NCBI GenBank assembly: GCA_009746045.1
Contig: RPFO01000154.1
Location: 3,114,993-3,159,992, forward strand
Direction of reading: 5' to 3'
DNA: 45,000 nt
DNA from: Mesostigma viride
Taxonomy: Eukaryota > Streptophyta > Mesostigmatophyceae > Mesostigmatales > Mesostigmataceae
The notes beneath the pieces were generated by a model. That model was not told the DNA's origin, did not search any database, and saw only the letters and a list, made by a program, of their open reading frames with translations. Shown piece by piece: positions 40,601 through 45,000 of this stretch. A program made the translations under genes and the position numbers. Within the stretch, counting starts at the first letter, position 1, and the number at the start of each line of letters is the position of its first letter.

Positions 40601-40934
40601 TGCTGAGCTTCGCTCATTTTATATATGACGCGTGGACGGGCTCAAAGGGGACCGACCTGCCGTAGGTAGCGTAAGACTAGCGCTTGTCACGAGGGTACTG
40701 CACCGGCCGGCCCTTTTTGTGCCTAGGCTGAGTGTGGTTCCGGAGTGCAGGCCTAGGTAGCTTCTAACGTACGTCACTAGACCTTGTTACCTGCGCCAGC
40801 CGCCAGGCGTGGCGCAACTGTGATTGGCAGTCAGTACACCTTGTACCTGCGCCAGCCGGCAGGCCTGCGTGGCGCAATGTGAATGATAGTCAGTACTTAG
40901 AGTGGTGTAGGGGACGTAGGGAGGCCTCTTTTCA
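40601..40934 (-). repeat. X repeat, inverted copy 4
   Basis: Same unit as copy 3 in the same orientation, so X flanks Y directly on both sides like an LTR pair. Confidence 0.9.
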
Positions 40935-41169
40935 GCTCCCACCCACCCACCCACGCTGCTAAGAGGGGCAACACCTTGTGTTCGAGTATGCTGGGCCCCC
41001 AGCATGGTGCTACAATAACCAACTTGATAATGATGTGCACTGAGTTTGAAGGTGTGGTATAGGCTCAGCCTAGCAGACAGTGTCCGTATAAAGCCTAGCA
41101 CACAAAAATGTAAAATAAATGTTTCTCTTGGTGGGAAGGAACTCCAATGGACCAAAAACAAGAAATGTA
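40935..41169 (-). repeat. CCCA stretch and truncated Y copy
   Basis: After a short CCCACCC run, 40963-41169 repeats 40414-40597, with about 16 to 17 extra bases (around CAGCCTAGCAGACAG, 41067-41082). It ends where the next ATGG tract begins. Confidence 0.85.
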
Positions 41170-41172
41170 TGT

Positions 41173-41728
41173 ATGGATGGATGGATGGATGGATGGATGG
41201 ATGGATGGATGGATGGATGGATGGATGGATGGATGGATGGATGGATGGATGGATGGATGGATGGATGGATGGATGGATGGATGGATGGATGGATGGATGG
41301 ATGGATGGATGGATGGATGGATGGATGGATGGATGGATGGATGGATGGATGGATGGATGGATGGATGGATGGATGGATGGATGGATGGATGGATGGATGG
41401 ATGGATGGATGGATGGATGGATGGATGGATGGATGGATGGATGGATGGATGGATGGATGGATGGATGGATGGATGGATGGATGGATGGATGGATGGATGG
41501 ATGGATGGATGGATGGATGGATGGATGGATGGATGGATGGATGGATGGATGGATGGATGGATGGATGGATGGATGGATGGATGGATGGATGGATGGATGG
41601 ATGGATGGATGGATGGATGGATGGATGGATGGATGGATGGATGGATGGATGGATGGATGGATGGATGGATGGATGGATGGATGGATGGATGGATGGATGG
41701 ATGGATGGATGGATGGATGGATGGATGG
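41173..41728. repeat. (ATGG)n, about 139 copies
   Basis: A second tract, about 556 bp, again directly at the edge of a Y sequence (AAGAAATGT). Confidence 0.98.
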
Positions 41729-42580
41729 ACATTGCATTACCGAAAGAGGCAACATTCGTTTCCCTTGAAAATTCAAGTACAACGGACGGCGCGCAAATTT
41801 CAGCGTACGGACTGATCCAGGACCGGATCGACCAAACCCGATCTGCCCAAATCTGCCCAAATCTTTCACTTCACGAGTCACTACCGGATCTGTACGGCAC
41901 CTGCGGGCCGACTTCCTGATTCCGTGGACTCCGAGCATAGAACATTTTTTTCTGAGACGGCAGGCTTAGTCTTTAAATTAGACCAACCTCGGGCAGTGTT
42001 CGATGGCATGGAAGCTCTTGCTGTCGTTTAAACGGCGCTGTCAATTAAGTCTGTTGGTTTTTAATTTTGACAGGACTCGCCCAGCATGTTTTCCGCATGT
42101 TTTTAGCTCCAGGAATTATAACAGCTGTAATATCACCAGTGGAATGCGGGAGGGGAGGTCGGGCTTAAGGAAAACTTTCTTTCGTTGTCATGCCACCATT
42201 CAAGCTCCGTGGTTACATGCACGACAGTGTAAGGCCCCTTCAAGAGAAGTTTCTGCGATCATAGACCGATAGTGCGCCACCGGTACTGGTAGAGAAATTT
42301 CATGCGTTTCTTGGAACGCCTATAGGCTTAATGACGGCTAGGCAAACGAGCTACTATCTCGCCCCGGCTAATCTATGAAACGTAAGTGTGCCGCCTTTCC
42401 CGTGCGCTTGCAAGTGTGGGGATCTCAGCGGGTCATTCGTTGTCACGTTTACGAAGCGTCTACCCATGTGTTCCATGGCAAACGCGGTGTGCCTGGCATC
42501 CGCAATGTGCTCTGAGCATGGGTGTGTTCGGCATTGGTCTCGGCCGCAGCTTGTCAGGCCCTGAGTCGCGATGCACGAAG
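41729..42580. other. Unassigned sequence
   Basis: No mobile element, RNA gene or convincing protein is recognised. Reading frames are short and lack codon pattern. This may be the host flank of the repeat cluster. Confidence 0.35.
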
Positions 42581-42584
42581 CACG

Positions 42585-42618
<34 letters not shown>
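42585..42618. repeat. (GT)n/(GC)n microsatellite
   Basis: About twelve GT units, then GCGCGC and more GT. Confidence 0.9.
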
Positions 42619-42904
42619 ATGACTCTTTGTGTCCGTAGCCAGTGTTGCCGCTTTAGTTCTGATGTATGACTTGCATCGCAGCACTTTGATATCAACACGG
42701 CTCACATTACCAGATTACTAGCAACACTGGTTACATGTTGCAAACTGCATTGGTATACAGATAATATTACAAATGCAAATAATCTGTACATAATATACAA
42801 AAGAGATGTCAATAATCTGCATTGAAGAAGATGCAGGTGTTTGACTGTGCATGGAGGCAAGAGCTGCTTGTTGATAGCAGCCACCGCCATGGGCTATGTT
42901 GTGT

Positions 42905-43048
42905 CGCTTTCACATATATTTGCCCATCGTCATTTTCTTCAGCGCTGTAGTGCATGATGGCAGTGCCACAACAATCCATGCCAATGATTTGTCATGATGG
43001 GGGGAAAGGATGACATTTCTACCTGGCTGTTTGACACGTGCATGCTTG
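42905..43048 (+). repeat. Diverged direct repeat, copy A
   Basis: Aligns with 43722-43858: ATTTTCTTCA-CGCT, GCAGTGCCACAACAATC, a G-run, GATGACA, TACCTGG-TGTTT and ACACGTGCATGC are shared. The copies enclose the CT/CCCA/CCCG blocks. Confidence 0.75.
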
Positions 43049-43164
43049 ACTCGCTCACCCAGCCACTCCCTCCCTCACGCACCCACGCAAGCAAGCACAC
43101 CCACATCCACACTGTCCCACACACCCAAGCACGCACACCCACCCACCCAGACAGCCAGACACAC

Positions 43165-43556
<392 letters not shown>

Positions 43557-43721
43557 ATCAAACATGCATGCACGTCTAGTGTCTCTCCATTTGAGCACCT
43601 GTCCTTACACCCCCGCAGTGGCAGCCAAGCGAGGAAGCAACCAAGGGACCAAGCGAACCCCCCAACTGCCCGACATCACCGGAATGTACCGTCCGGAATG
43701 TTCGTATGGCACGTTAATTGC

Positions 43722-43858
43722 ACAAATACCTGCCCCACATTTTCTTCAACGCTATATAATGCATCATCGCAGTGCCACAACAATCTGGGCTCTGAGATAT
43801 TGAATCATACGGGGGGGGGAAGATGACAGGCATACCTGGATGTTTCACACGTGCATGC
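43722..43858 (+). repeat. Diverged direct repeat, copy B
   Basis: Partner of 42905-43048. Confidence 0.75.
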
Positions 43859-45000
43859 CTGAACGGCACATGGATTATGAAACAAATTGAAAGCACGGGC
43901 GCACAACATCAACCAATATCATAACTTATTTTACTGTACAAGGTAATGTTCATTGGTACCACATGCATTACTGGACAACTTTGGAGTTGGGTTTGATATG
44001 GCCTGCAGGCTATCTATTGTGAAAACTGCAAGGCATGCTGGTATGGCTACTAAGTGGAACACCATGAATGGAATCCCTAGGAACACCAAGCCTAGTAATG
44101 TAAATTACAGGTGGCACAACTGGCACACACCACATCGTGGCAAATATAAGCCTGGACTGCAACAGATGATGGCATTTTCCTGTTATGGCATGGTCGATCG
44201 GAGGGAATTTTCAACTTTTAATGCCGATGGACAATGTGAAAGTTATTCCACATAGGGCGGCCCGGCACTCAGCTGCTAACGTCTAGCTGACAACAAGCTT
44301 CACGGCCGAATCAGGGATGCAGCGTCCACTATTAAACCAAGGCATATGAAAAAAAATTCCTGCACAACGTCGGCTTACCGATGGTTGTGGTTAGCATGCG
44401 TGAACAAGAAGATTGTGTGGTTTGTACGCCAGTCTGATCCGGCGACATGGCAGTGGCTGCCGGCCAGCACATGCGCATGCCATTCGACATGCTGAATGGG
44501 GGGCTGTGCGTTAAAATCAAAATGAACATGACAAACATCTCATGTAAGAAATTTATATACAGCTTTCTGTCTCAAGCCAAAAAAGGGTGTGTCGTCATGC
44601 AATATATCAGTCCTGCCAGCCATAAACCTTAACTCCTAATCTGGAATTCACAATTGGCTTGTTTGAATCACACGCATAAACAAAGTAGTCGACACATGTC
44701 TACGGAAGCGGCATTTTGAACGTGAGATTGGATTGATTCGCCGTTTGGTTAGTAAGTTTCCCAGACTGCCATCGCTAGCAAATTTACCATGGCTAGCAGG
44801 TGCTGCGGTGCATTTTTTTGCTTAGGCAACGGGACCATTTTTCTTTAGTCTAGCGCAAAATAGGCTAAGCATGGGCGGCCGGTCGACATGGCGTCGCATG
44901 GGCCGTGAGGCCGGACTTGAACGGACGATAGTGTTGTACTAGTTCAGGCTGAAAATGATTCCACCGTTTTCCTTTTCTGATTCCACCGTTTTTCCTTTCC
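43859..45000. other. Unassigned sequence
   Basis: A 100-codon frame at 43953-44255 has no recognised motif and no other support. The last 45 bases hold a direct repeat of GATTCCACCGTTTTCCTTTT. No element is seen. Confidence 0.35.

Noticed and set aside
43953-44255. 100-codon ORF
   Set aside because: No motif, no context and average length for chance; not called as a gene.

Overview
The window is eukaryotic and is built almost entirely of mobile and repetitive DNA. I recognise no host housekeeping gene. Evidence for a eukaryote: Ty3/gypsy and Ty1/copia LTR retrotransposons, AATAAA polyadenylation signals, a GT-AG intron candidate, and very long simple repeats. Mixed GC content and the many CAG, ATGG and CCCA tracts would fit a green alga or another protist, but I cannot name the organism.

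Layout. (1) Positions 1-624 and 37114-41169 carry a non-coding repeat family with the order X-Y-X (X about 334 bp, Y about 1.23 kb). It is present twice as a large inverted pair around a (ATGG)n tract of about 765 bp. (2) One gypsy chromovirus, 625-37108, sits in the left Y. Its 676 bp LTRs are 625-1300 and 36433-37108, and the 5 bp target duplication AGGAC lies at 620-624 and 37109-37113. The intact pre-insertion site survives in the inverted Y copy at 40179-40183. (3) The gypsy is itself split by three insertions: a 16.7 kb TIR-bounded element (2428-19099), a 543 bp palindromic element (20396-20938, TSD TGGGC) and a copia element (21494-29147, TSD CCGAC). (4) The TIR element carries two divergent gene remnants and two tandem-repeat arrays. 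It was in turn hit by a 707 bp palindromic element (3627-4333, TSD TCGTC) and a second copia element (7550-15379, TSD CTTCA). Nesting is therefore up to four levels deep. (5) 41170-45000 is unassigned sequence with (ATGG)n, (GT)n, (CT)n and (CCCA/CCCG)n blocks.

How the parts work. The gypsy encodes gag, a PR-RT-RNaseH-IN-chromodomain pol in the -1 frame, a third ORF in the env position, and a leader ORF with an RNase H1-type hybrid-binding domain. The two copia elements are different families of one unusual lineage. In both, a retropepsin-like domain lies between integrase and reverse transcriptase, the protease motif is DTN or DTQ instead of DTG, the RT motif is HGDD instead of YVDD, the integrase has a D-X29-E spacing, and the LTRs end AGTT...AACT instead of TG...CA. 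The two small palindromic elements share those AGTT...AACT ends and 5 bp TSDs. Each has a perfectly palindromic direct repeat at both ends and an internal tRNA T-arm-like motif. They look like miniature LTR elements that may be mobilised by such a copia lineage. These two groups are the best candidates for something undescribed.
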